Shown: one piece after another, positions 24,401-32,229 of the stretch | Layout: the number at the start of each line of letters is the position of its first letter | Numbering within the stretch: the first letter of the stretch is position 1 | Source: Fimbriimonas sp. | GTDB taxonomy: Bacteria; Armatimonadota; Fimbriimonadia; Fimbriimonadales; Fimbriimonadaceae | Direction of reading: 5' to 3' | DNA: 64,000 nucleotides | Assembly: GCA_029866005.1 (NCBI GenBank) | Contig: JARXAE010000002.1 | Span: forward strand, 62,001 to 126,000 | Notes under the pieces: model-generated | What the model saw: the letters and a program-made list of their open reading frames with translations, nothing else | What the model was told of the DNA's origin: nothing | Database searches by the model: none | Made by a program: the position numbers and the translations under genes

Positions 24401-25180
24401 ATGGCGTGGATTGCGGTTCTGGCGATGGGTCTGACTCTCGGCCTTCTTGGAGGAGGCGGGGGAATCCTGACGCTTCCAATTTTGGTCAACTTGTTTGGCG
24501 TCAAGCCAAGTGAGGCCACGGGAGGGTCACTCCTCGTGGTCGGAGCGACCAGCCTGCTGGCGGTCATCTTGGAACTTAGGTCCGGTCGGCTTGATTGGAG
24601 AGCAATCACCTGGGTCGGGTTTCCAGCCGCGATCGGCTCGGTTTCCGCTCGCAAGTTGCTCATCCCTTTAGTACCCGCTCAAGTCGGTCCAGTCAGTAAG
24701 GATGATGCGACTTTGCTGGCCTTTGGCTTGCTGATGATCATCGTCGCCTACCGAATGTTTCGACCACCTCATGGCGAGAAGAAAGCACTGACGAAAGCAG
24801 CAATGATCGCAAGTGGCATTGGAGTTGGTTTACTGGGAGGTCTGCTTGGCGCTGGAGGCGGATTCCTGATTGTCCCCCTGCTGACGCTTGGACTGGGCCT
24901 CGAAATGCCTCGCGCAGTTCCGACCTCATTGGCCATCATCAGCACACAGTCCCTCGCAGCGGCTGGCTCCGACTTTAACCGCCCCTACCCGTGGGCAATG
25001 CTTGGCTCCGTGGTGGGAATTTCCCTTCTCGGTATGGTGATGGGGCTCATGCTACGGCCCAAGATCAAGGCAGCAAATCTGAAGACGGCATTTGCCTATC
25101 TGATCGTCATTGTCGCCATTTTCACTTTTTACAAAGTTGGTGTGAATCATTTTGCACCCCCAACGTCTCTAGCTCAATAA
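24401..25180 (+). CDS. TauE/SafE-family anion exporter
   Basis: A 259-residue membrane protein with about seven or eight helices and the Gly-rich repeats of the family: GLLGGGGGILTLPILV at residues 12-27 and GLLGGLLGAGGGFLIVPLL near 150. Members export sulfite, sulfoacetate or related sulfur anions. Two bases separate its stop from the next rhodanese gene and a persulfide dioxygenase follows, so sulfite export after persulfide oxidation is the likely role. TAGACT at 24384-24389 could be its -10 box. Confidence 0.87.
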   Translation: MAWIAVLAMGLTLGLLGGGGGILTLPILVNLFGVKPSEATGGSLLVVGATSLLAVILELRSGRLDWRAITWVGFPAAIGSVSARKLLIPLVPAQVGPVSKDDATLLAFGLLMIIVAYRMFRPPHGEKKALTKAAMIASGIGVGLLGGLLGAGGGFLIVPLLTLGLGLEMPRAVPTSLAIISTQSLAAAGSDFNRPYPWAMLGSVVGISLLGMVMGLMLRPKIKAANLKTAFAYLIVIVAIFTFYKVGVNHFAPPTSLAQ

Positions 25181-25182
25181 CC

Positions 25183-25728
25183 ATGAACAAAACCATTACG
25201 GTCCGAGAGCTTCGCGCTCGTCTCAACTCAGGTGACGCTATCAAGCTCATCGACGTCCGCTCCGCTGGTGAGTACGCTGCTGGGCACGTTCCACAAGCGA
25301 TGAACGTTCCTCTAGAGGAGGTCGATCACCGGATCGCCGACTTCCACGGCGGTCAAGTCGCGGTTCTTTGCCAAGCCGGAACTCGAGCAGGAATTGCCTG
25401 CGAGATGCTCAACGGGCGACATGACGGTCTGCTTCTCGTTCAAGGCGGAACCGACGCCTGGATCGCCGAGGGTGGTCCGGTAGTTGCCACCAGTGGCTCA
25501 CGATGGAGCCTCGAACGGCAAGTTCGACTCGCCGCTGGAGTTCTCGTCTTGATCGGGACCGCCTTGGCTGTCTCGGTGAATCCATCCTGGATTTATCTCG
25601 CGATGTTCGTCGGTGGAGGTCTCACCTTCGCCGGCATCACGAATCTCTGCCCGATGGCGATTGGCCTCGCCAAGTTGCCTTGGAACAAGGCACAGACCTG
25701 TCTACAAACCGAAAAGGTGCAAGCATGA
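25183..25728 (+). CDS. Rhodanese-domain protein with two membrane helices
   Basis: 181 residues: a rhodanese domain (1-105) with active Cys in VLCQAGTRAGI, then a DUF2892-like pair of membrane helices (about 120-165, AAGVLVLIGTALAVSV and IYLAMFVGGGLTFAGI). It probably carries persulfide sulfur at the membrane. It overlaps the downstream dioxygenase gene by ATGA and follows the TauE gene by two bases, forming a three-gene sulfur operon. The start ATG at 25183 is the first residue of the rhodanese fold. Confidence 0.85.
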   Translation: MNKTITVRELRARLNSGDAIKLIDVRSAGEYAAGHVPQAMNVPLEEVDHRIADFHGGQVAVLCQAGTRAGIACEMLNGRHDGLLLVQGGTDAWIAEGGPVVATSGSRWSLERQVRLAAGVLVLIGTALAVSVNPSWIYLAMFVGGGLTFAGITNLCPMAIGLAKLPWNKAQTCLQTEKVQA

Positions 25729-27086
25729 TCATCCGTAACTTCTTTGAACCCAAACTCGCCCAAGCCAGCTACCTGGTTGGCTGCGCCAAGACCGGCGAAG
25801 CCATCGTCATTGATCCACTCCGGGATATCGCTCAGTACCTGGAAATGGCGGCAGCAGAGGGCTTGCGAATCACCCACGTGACCGAGACGCACATCCACGC
25901 GGACTACCTATCGGGAACCCGAGAACTAGCCGCTGCCACCGGGGCCAACGTGTATTTGAGCGACGAAGGAGGTGAAGGCTGGACCTATGAGTTTTCGAGC
26001 GATCCAAACGTGAGCTTGATGAAAGATGGCCACGTCATTCGGGTCGGAAATCTCTCACTCAAAGCCATTCACACTCCGGGACACACACCCGAGCACATGT
26101 CCTTCCTGCTAACAGATCACCCCGCAAGTGAGGAACCCCATTCCTACTTCACCGGAGACTTTCTCTTCGCTGGGGACGTGGGTCGACCCGACCTCTTGGA
26201 GCGAGCGGCAAACTTTCAGGGCACGATGGAGAAAGGAGCAAAAGTTCTCTTCAATACGATACAAAACACTGCCTCTCTCCCTGATTCGCTCTTGATTTGG
26301 CCCGCACACGGGGCGGGTTCTGCCTGCGGAAAGTCCCTTGGCGGCTCGCCGGTGACCTCGCTCGGTTACGAGCGGAAGGCAAACTGGGCGTTCCAAATCA
26401 AGAATGAGGATGAGTTTGTGGAAACCGTCCTGGCCGGACAGCCTGAGCCTCCGTTCTATTTCAAGGAAATGAAGATGCGGAATAAGAAGGGTCCAGTTGT
26501 ACTGGGCGCGATGCCAAGGGTCTCTCGAGTTGCTACCGCAGGCAGTAAGGACGTCGTGGACGTTCGATCCGGCTCGTTGATTCGCTTGGGCTACGTTCCT
26601 GGCTCCCTGGCGATCCCAAGCAACAAGGGCTTGACCAATTGGGCGGGATGGCTGCTTAAGTACGACCAGCCAGTCGTCTTGATCGCCGAATCGCAGGATC
26701 AAGCCGACCGGGCAGCGCGAGACATGGCGACTATCGGGTTGGATGTTGTCAGCGGCTGGATGCCCGCGCCAGGTTCAGGCGAGCCGTTCATTGAGACCTC
26801 CTGCTCGCAAATCAGCGGCGAAGAGTTCGTGCTCGACGTGCGCGGCGTTAACGAGTGGAACGAGGCGCACATGAAAAACGCCCACCACATTCCACTGGGT
26901 TATCTCTCTGCACGGCTGGATGAGGTTCCGAAGGACTCTCGCGTAGTTGTTCACTGTGCGGGTGGAAATCGATCGCCGATTGCAGTTTCAATCCTGCGAA
27001 GAGCAGGCTTCAGCAACGTTGCCGAAATCCCAGGCGGGCTCTTAGAGGTCGCTGAAAAGTGCCCTGGCAAAGTACAAGAGGCTTAG
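25725..27086 (+). CDS. Persulfide dioxygenase-rhodanese fusion (MBL fold)
   Basis: 453 residues. The N-terminal half is an ETHE1/Blh-type metallo-beta-lactamase fold that oxidises glutathione persulfide to sulfite: metal motif ETHIHADYLSGTREL and HTPGHTPEHMSF, then FTGDFLFAGDVGRPDL. Two rhodanese domains follow. The first (about 270-350) has AESQDQADRA where the active Cys should be and looks inactive; the second has Cys in VVHCAGGNRSPIAV and looks active. Last gene of the sulfur operon, followed by a terminator. Confidence 0.9.
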   Translation: MIIRNFFEPKLAQASYLVGCAKTGEAIVIDPLRDIAQYLEMAAAEGLRITHVTETHIHADYLSGTRELAAATGANVYLSDEGGEGWTYEFSSDPNVSLMKDGHVIRVGNLSLKAIHTPGHTPEHMSFLLTDHPASEEPHSYFTGDFLFAGDVGRPDLLERAANFQGTMEKGAKVLFNTIQNTASLPDSLLIWPAHGAGSACGKSLGGSPVTSLGYERKANWAFQIKNEDEFVETVLAGQPEPPFYFKEMKMRNKKGPVVLGAMPRVSRVATAGSKDVVDVRSGSLIRLGYVPGSLAIPSNKGLTNWAGWLLKYDQPVVLIAESQDQADRAARDMATIGLDVVSGWMPAPGSGEPFIETSCSQISGEEFVLDVRGVNEWNEAHMKNAHHIPLGYLSARLDEVPKDSRVVVHCAGGNRSPIAVSILRRAGFSNVAEIPGGLLEVAEKCPGKVQEA

Positions 27087-27109
27087 AACTCTAACCGCTA
27101 AAAGAAAAA

Positions 27110-27137
27110 CCCTTGAAGTCAACTTCAAGGGCTTTTT
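27110..27137. terminator. Bidirectional intrinsic terminator
   Basis: CCCTTGAAGT pairs with ACTTCAAGGG across two bases, followed on the plus strand by CTTTTT and on the minus strand by GTTTTTC. It ends the sulfur operon on the plus strand and the tRNA-Leu transcript on the minus strand; the T-run touches the encoded CCA. Confidence 0.85.
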
Positions 27138-27222
27138 GGTGCGCGGGAAAGGACTCGAACCTTCATGCCTTGTGAGCACTACCACCTCAAGGTAGCGTGT
27201 CTACCAATTTCACCACCCGCGC
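27137..27222 (-). tRNA. tRNA-Leu(GAG)
   Basis: Acceptor arms GCGCGGG (5') and CCCGCGC (3') pair perfectly, followed by discriminator A and an encoded CCA. The D-loop has the AATTGGTAGAC pattern, the anticodon arm CTACC-TTGAGGT-GGTAG gives anticodon GAG, a long variable arm follows, and the T-loop reads GGTTCGAGTCC. The long variable arm and anticodon agree on leucine (CUC/CUU codons). The minus-strand gene is transcribed towards the terminator at 27110-27137. Confidence 0.95.
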
Positions 27223-27253
27223 ACACGAGTGAGAGAGGGAAGAATACCACATG

Positions 27254-28732
27254 CTACTGAATCCGGTAAAGGGCGTACCGGGGGCGAGTAACGATTGGTA
27301 GCTGTGGTACTGCGGGGGGAATTTGGAATTCGCTTTTGAGAACAAGAAGGAATGCCGGACGAGACCGGAGCTTGGTATTGGGCAACGACTGTAAATGCTG
27401 CCGCAACTGCTCGACTTCTCGTTGAACACCTGGCTCGAACGGTGGACGGAAATAGTGGTCTCGCCAAGAATTGCCGATACCTGGCTGATCAATGAGTGGC
27501 TGCTGGGCTTCGATCGTGAAGAGGTTGGAGACGTAGACGTCCTTTTCTAAAAGCAAGAGGCAATTGGCGTGCAGAAGGGACGGGTTCCAACCTTTGGGTA
27601 TCAATGATCCTGACCCCCGGGCAACCGAATGGTAGACCAGCGAACCAGAAGGAATCTGACCAAGATCAGCTTTGAACAGATCAATTTCCGGGTTCATAGT
27701 CAAAAATCGGGAACCAATGTCAAGCGATCTTAGGAACAGAATTGTGAGGACAACACTAACTCTGCGAAGGGGAAGCTCAACGGACGCGAAGTAGATCATG
27801 ATGAGCCAGACCGGGATTCGTGTGAAGATGAACGCGCTGGTGAAAGCCTGATGGGGGGCAACCAGTGATATCAATAGGAATAGGATTCCCGTGGCTTTGG
27901 CTTCAAGGGGAATCTTAAAGCTTCGCTTATACGCGCCGTATGCGATCAGGACAAGCAAGACTCCTTCAAATAGAAAATCCCTCCATTCGATGCCGAAGAC
28001 AAGAGGTGAGGCAAGACGCAGAAGGTGCTCGCCTAAGGGTCGCCAGTAAACCTCGGCCAGTTGTGCGACTGGCGAGAGTTTGATCAGAACCAGAACAATG
28101 ATTGTGCCGATCCCAAGCCCCGGCCAACCCTGATAACAATGATCCGGCTTGAACAATCTGTGCCCTACGAAACTTAAGGCGAAGAGTCCGAACGCCATCA
28201 AGTGATTGAGAGCCAGGAGCGGGCCTGCAACAACCAGGAACAAATTTTGTGAGACTGGCTTGGCGTCTAGCCTTAGGCAAAGCGCAAAACAGATCAAACC
28301 AAGCGCGATACCAAACAAGTAGTTGATGAACCCAAACGCGAGGATGTACGAATACGCAAAGCACAACCCAAAGAGGCCGTACGCAGACCACTTCCCTGTC
28401 ATCTCACGGTTCACCCAGGCAAACCCAAACCCCATCAGGCCGATCATATTGGCGATGAATATCTTCATCAAGATCAGGGCGTTGATCTTGGTAAGCATCA
28501 ATATGGGCGTGATTAGGAGATCGATTGCCAGGTTGGGCAAGATAACGAAGTTGATCTTGTAGAAATCTTGGAGGGCCGGGCGCTCGTGAAGAGTCGCCAA
28601 AACTTGGAGCCGGGCAAGGTGGTTAGGAGTGTCAACTCCAGGAACAGAGTTGTGCAAGAAGAGGGGAAGGACGGTGATTGTCCAAGCCAAGAGGAACCAG
28701 GGAAAGAACCACCTAAAGGTTCCCGATGTCAC
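27254..28732 (-). CDS. Polytopic membrane protein, unknown function
   Basis: About 492 residues with ten or more hydrophobic helices from residue 8 to about 370 and a soluble C-terminal part of about 120 residues. The layout (early acidic loop GVDTPNHLARL, many helices, soluble tail) resembles GT-C type glycosyltransferases or mannosyltransferases, but the D-x-D or E/D catalytic pair is not clear, so I leave it unnamed. The likely start is a GTG at 28732 overlapping the methyltransferase stop (GTGA); a TTG at 28744 is the alternative. It is coupled to the methyltransferase. Confidence 0.75.
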   Translation of the reverse strand: MTSGTFRWFFPWFLLAWTITVLPLFLHNSVPGVDTPNHLARLQVLATLHERPALQDFYKINFVILPNLAIDLLITPILMLTKINALILMKIFIANMIGLMGFGFAWVNREMTGKWSAYGLFGLCFAYSYILAFGFINYLFGIALGLICFALCLRLDAKPVSQNLFLVVAGPLLALNHLMAFGLFALSFVGHRLFKPDHCYQGWPGLGIGTIIVLVLIKLSPVAQLAEVYWRPLGEHLLRLASPLVFGIEWRDFLFEGVLLVLIAYGAYKRSFKIPLEAKATGILFLLISLVAPHQAFTSAFIFTRIPVWLIMIYFASVELPLRRVSVVLTILFLRSLDIGSRFLTMNPEIDLFKADLGQIPSGSLVYHSVARGSGSLIPKGWNPSLLHANCLLLLEKDVYVSNLFTIEAQQPLIDQPGIGNSWRDHYFRPPFEPGVQREVEQLRQHLQSLPNTKLRSRPAFLLVLKSEFQIPPAVPQLPIVTRPRYALYRIQ

Positions 28733-29466
28733 TTTTTGCGACAACAGAACATCGCCTCTACTTCGTCAAGGCTGAGAGGGCGCCGAGCCCAATAGCCAGC
28801 CGTCCCGCCGTAGACAGCGTCAACTTGAAATCCGCTTTGCTCAAGCATTCGAGTCACTTCAGGAGCTATAAAAAGTCGCTCGTGAATCGTCAACTGCTGA
28901 ACTCCGCCCGGAAGTGCCCATTCGTCGGTGTAGTTGCTCACCATCGTCGCAGGATTGAACCTGCCATCGGCGGTGAACTCATCTTTCATCTGCCGGATCG
29001 CAGAGTAGCCATTCAGACAGGTGAGCACAAATGGCGCGTTCTGCTGCAAGTGCTTTTGCACCGCTCCAAAGATGGTGAGATCGTGGTCGTAGGGGTTTTC
29101 TGCGCGTTCAATCAGGCCGAGTCCACCTTCGCATAGGCAGATTGCGAGGTCAAATAGCTTGTCGAGCATCAATGTGCTTGCATCTGCCTCGACAAAATCG
29201 ACGGGTAGATCGCCCGCTTTGGCCCGGGCTTGGGCGATCATGTTCGGGGAGAAGTCAACTCCCGTGACCTTGTAGCCCCGTTGAGCTAACTCGATCGCGT
29301 GCCGCCCTGTTCCGCATCCGATGTCGAGAATGGTCGCACCTGGCTGGACTGGGTAGAGGCTGAGCAGGAAGTCGACTTCAGCTGTCGTATGTTGAGTAAA
29401 CGGGTTCTCGTCGTAGGTTGCCGCCTGGGCGTCGAAGAATTCACGCCACCGAGATGTTCCGCTCAC
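28729..29466 (-). CDS. Class I SAM-dependent methyltransferase
   Basis: A 245-residue methyltransferase. Motif I is ILDIGCGTGRHAIELAQRGY (about residues 46-65), followed by GVDFSPNMIAQARAKA with the acidic residue after strand 2 and FVEADAS as motif II. It is of the type acting on small molecules or lipids; no specific substrate can be named. The GTG start at 29466 has a TACCCT box six bases upstream. The membrane protein gene follows with a GTGA overlap, so the two may act together. Confidence 0.87.
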   Translation of the reverse strand: MSGTSRWREFFDAQAATYDENPFTQHTTAEVDFLLSLYPVQPGATILDIGCGTGRHAIELAQRGYKVTGVDFSPNMIAQARAKAGDLPVDFVEADASTLMLDKLFDLAICLCEGGLGLIERAENPYDHDLTIFGAVQKHLQQNAPFVLTCLNGYSAIRQMKDEFTADGRFNPATMVSNYTDEWALPGGVQQLTIHERLFIAPEVTRMLEQSGFQVDAVYGGTAGYWARRPLSLDEVEAMFCCRKK

Positions 29467-29472
29467 CCTAAC

Positions 29473-29493
29473 AGGGTACCGCAGGTGTAGACT
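29473..29493. promoter_or_regulatory. Divergent -10 boxes of methyltransferase and DinB-like genes
   Basis: Minus-strand TACCCT (29473-29478) is six bases before the GTG at 29466; plus-strand TAGACT (29488-29493) is six bases before the ATG at 29500. Neither has a recognisable -35 or room for a ribosome site. Confidence 0.5.
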
Positions 29494-29499
29494 TTGATT

Positions 29500-29994
29500 A
29501 TGAGTCCGCAGCTTGCCTCAAAGTTTGATGCGCTGGATCAGAGAATGGAGGCCATGATCTCTCGGATCCAGTCCTTGTCTCCCGAATTGTTAACGTCCCC
29601 GGTGGGTCAGAGTATGGCTCCTCAGAGCGCGCTGGAGCACATGATGATCACTGAGGGGATCTATGCAAAGATGATCAACAAGGCGGTGGGTGCGAAAATG
29701 GCTGGGAAACGCCCCAAAGTCACATTCTTCTACAACTTCATCATTAAGGCGATGCAAAAGCCTGCAGGCCAAACTGCGTTCATGCCCAAAATGTTCGCAC
29801 CCACTGGGATCGTCAATCTCGAATCAGCAGCGAAAGAATGGCGAGAAAGAAGGGCATCGATCCGGGCTTACCTCCAACACTTGGACGACGACGAGTGCTG
29901 CGGAGGCAATTTGTTAGAAGGACGACTTTCTCCAGTTCACGTCTACGAACTTATGAGTTGCCATCAAGACTATCACGACGCACGACTACCATGA
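29500..29994 (+). CDS. DinB-like helical bundle protein
   Basis: 164 residues, all-helical. His residues in SALEHMMITE, and in a C-terminal SCHQDYHDAR, are placed like the metal ligands of DinB/YfiT-type four-helix bundles, which include DUF1569 proteins. Such proteins are often thiol-dependent S-transferases or are uncharacterised. The stop overlaps the start of the beta-helix gene by ATGA, an odd partner. The start is fixed by the -10 box six bases upstream. Confidence 0.65.
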   Translation: MSPQLASKFDALDQRMEAMISRIQSLSPELLTSPVGQSMAPQSALEHMMITEGIYAKMINKAVGAKMAGKRPKVTFFYNFIIKAMQKPAGQTAFMPKMFAPTGIVNLESAAKEWRERRASIRAYLQHLDDDECCGGNLLEGRLSPVHVYELMSCHQDYHDARLP

Positions 29995-32174
29995 TTCCAA
30001 TTCTTATCTTCGCCCTCACCCAAGCTGTCCCAACGAAGCCCGGGGAGTATCTGAAGTCATCTGACCTCAATCTTCAGGTGCCAGCCTATTCCGTTTCAGG
30101 AGATAACATCACCCTCGATTTCAAAGGTGTCGTCCTGCGCGGAACGGCGAAGACAGTTGAGCCGGATCAGAGAAAGGGGCTGGGGGTGAGGGTCACTGGC
30201 TCGAACATCACGATTAAGAACCTGACGGTTGCTGGCTACAAAGTCGCCATCCTCGCCGAGAACTGCAAGAATCTTAAGCTGATTGACTGTGACGTCAGTT
30301 GGAACTGGAAGCAGAAACTCCTGTCCACACCGGAGAAAGAAGACCTCAACGATTGGATGAGCTTCCACAACAACGAGAAGCGCGAGTGGTTTCGATACGG
30401 CGCAGGGGTCTATCTGGATCGGGTCACTGGCTTCGAAGTCAAAGGACTGAAAGCATACGGTGGCCAGTGCGGCCTCATGATGAACCGCTCCGAAAAGGGC
30501 CTGGTGTGGAATTCAAGCATTACCTACATGAGCGCGATCGGGATCGGAATGTACCGGTCCAGCAACAACCGCATCATGCATAACAACCTCGACTACTGCG
30601 TCCGAGGCTATTCGCATGGGGTCTACAACCGTGGTCAGGACTCCGCTGCGATTCTTGCTTTCGAACAGTGCAACAAAAACGTGTTCGCGTACAACTCAGC
30701 CCGTTTCGGGGGTGACGGCTTCTTCCTCTGGGCAGGGCAGACCACGATGGACACTGGGAAGGGCGGTTGCAATGATAACCTCCTCTACGGCAACGACTTT
30801 AGCGATGCACCGACCAACGGAATTGAGGCAACCTTCAGCCGAAACAAGTTCGTGAACAACCGGGTCGATAACTGCTGGCACGGATTCTGGACCGGCTACA
30901 GCTACGACACTCTGATTGCCGGAAACCACATCGCTGGAAACGAAGATGGAATCGCCCACGAGCATGGGCAGAACGTCACCGTGGAGTCCAACCAGTTTCT
31001 CGGCAACAAAAACGCACTTCGAATCTGGGCAAACGACAAGCAAGACCCCAACTGGGGCTACCCAAAGAACCGTGAAACCCGGAGCCTGGGTTGGCTGATC
31101 AAGGATAACGCCATCGGAGATCTGCGACTCGCCATCACGAAAACTGAGAACGTCCGATTCGAAGGAAACAACTCTTTCAACACACTTTTCGCCATTGATC
31201 CGACCGTGAAGAATGCCACGTTTGTCAAAAACTGCCTCCACACTGACCTTGAGAACGGCGGACTCCCGGCGAGTTACTCTCTGGAAGGCAATGAATGCGA
31301 AAAACCTCTTGCCTCCCGCACTGTTGCTGCCTGGGATCCTAGAGACGATGAGGACGTTTGGGAAGAGTTGTCTCCCGAAGCATTGAAGGGAGGCAAGATG
31401 CCGCTCTCTCTCGCCGGATTGAAGAGTGATCTACGAGTTGATCAGTGGGGTCCCGTCGATTACAAATCTCCTCTGCTGATCCCAACCAAGATCGTACAGG
31501 ACGGCTGGCAGAAGTTGTCCGTCCTTGGCCCAAAGGGCTTGTTCAAAATCAAGTCAAGCGAAGGATTTGAACTCAAAAACTCTAGCGGTGGAACGGTTCC
31601 TGGCTCGATCTGGATCCGCCCCGACGCGACTCAGTCCAACCCCGCTCGGACTCTTAAGCTTGTCTATACAGGTGGAAAAACCGTCGATCACCGAGGCATC
31701 AGCACCCCTGCCGGAACTCCGATAGAATTGAAGCACGAGACGTTCGAAGTCAAGGAAACGTGGAATGTGAGGTTCTTCCCATGGGATCCTAAGACTGCCG
31801 ATCCCCGCACTCAGCAACGCGCTTACGAGCAGGCTTCTGCTGTTGCTACGGTGGTAACAGCTACCCCAATCAAGTTGGATTATGCAGGCTATGGAGCCTT
31901 CGAAAAAGGCGTTCCGAAGACGCACTTTGGGACGATTACAGAAGGGACTTTCACCGTGCCCGAGGGCAGCTACATCCTTGAGGTGACAGGAGATGACGGC
32001 ATTGTTTGCACCGTTGACGACAAGATCGTTATCTGCGACGAGTGGCACTACCAAGGGCCGACCACCTACTCGAAAACCCTCAAACTCAACTCTGGCCTTC
32101 ACAAAGTCGCTATCCACCACTTCCAAATCGATGGCTACGCAGCCCTGAAATTCCGGATCAAACCAGCACGCTAA
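29991..32174 (+). CDS. Secreted right-handed beta-helix protein with PA14-like C-terminal domain
   Basis: 727 residues. A short signal peptide (IPILIFALTQA) leads into a parallel beta-helix (about 20-420) with many short Asn- and Gly-rich turns (NNRIMHNNLDYC, NDNLLYGNDFSD, YDTLIAGNHIAGNEDGI), typical of pectate lyase-like or carbohydrate-binding surface proteins. Residues about 625-727 match a PA14 pattern (GTFTVPEGSYILEVTGDDGI, then WHYQGPTTYSKTLKL), often glycan-binding. A polysaccharide-active enzyme or adhesin is likely. ATGA overlap with the DinB-like gene supports the start at 29991. Confidence 0.82.
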   Translation: MIPILIFALTQAVPTKPGEYLKSSDLNLQVPAYSVSGDNITLDFKGVVLRGTAKTVEPDQRKGLGVRVTGSNITIKNLTVAGYKVAILAENCKNLKLIDCDVSWNWKQKLLSTPEKEDLNDWMSFHNNEKREWFRYGAGVYLDRVTGFEVKGLKAYGGQCGLMMNRSEKGLVWNSSITYMSAIGIGMYRSSNNRIMHNNLDYCVRGYSHGVYNRGQDSAAILAFEQCNKNVFAYNSARFGGDGFFLWAGQTTMDTGKGGCNDNLLYGNDFSDAPTNGIEATFSRNKFVNNRVDNCWHGFWTGYSYDTLIAGNHIAGNEDGIAHEHGQNVTVESNQFLGNKNALRIWANDKQDPNWGYPKNRETRSLGWLIKDNAIGDLRLAITKTENVRFEGNNSFNTLFAIDPTVKNATFVKNCLHTDLENGGLPASYSLEGNECEKPLASRTVAAWDPRDDEDVWEELSPEALKGGKMPLSLAGLKSDLRVDQWGPVDYKSPLLIPTKIVQDGWQKLSVLGPKGLFKIKSSEGFELKNSSGGTVPGSIWIRPDATQSNPARTLKLVYTGGKTVDHRGISTPAGTPIELKHETFEVKETWNVRFFPWDPKTADPRTQQRAYEQASAVATVVTATPIKLDYAGYGAFEKGVPKTHFGTITEGTFTVPEGSYILEVTGDDGIVCTVDDKIVICDEWHYQGPTTYSKTLKLNSGLHKVAIHHFQIDGYAALKFRIKPAR

Positions 32175-32229
32175 AGACTAAAGACCTCGGACCCAGGACT
32201 TGTCCCTAAAGGTATCCTCTAGGTTCGCC

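Noticed and set aside
27254-28732. Naming the membrane protein a GT-C glycosyltransferase
   Set aside because: Topology fits, but no clear catalytic acidic motif is visible in the first loop, so the name would be a guess.
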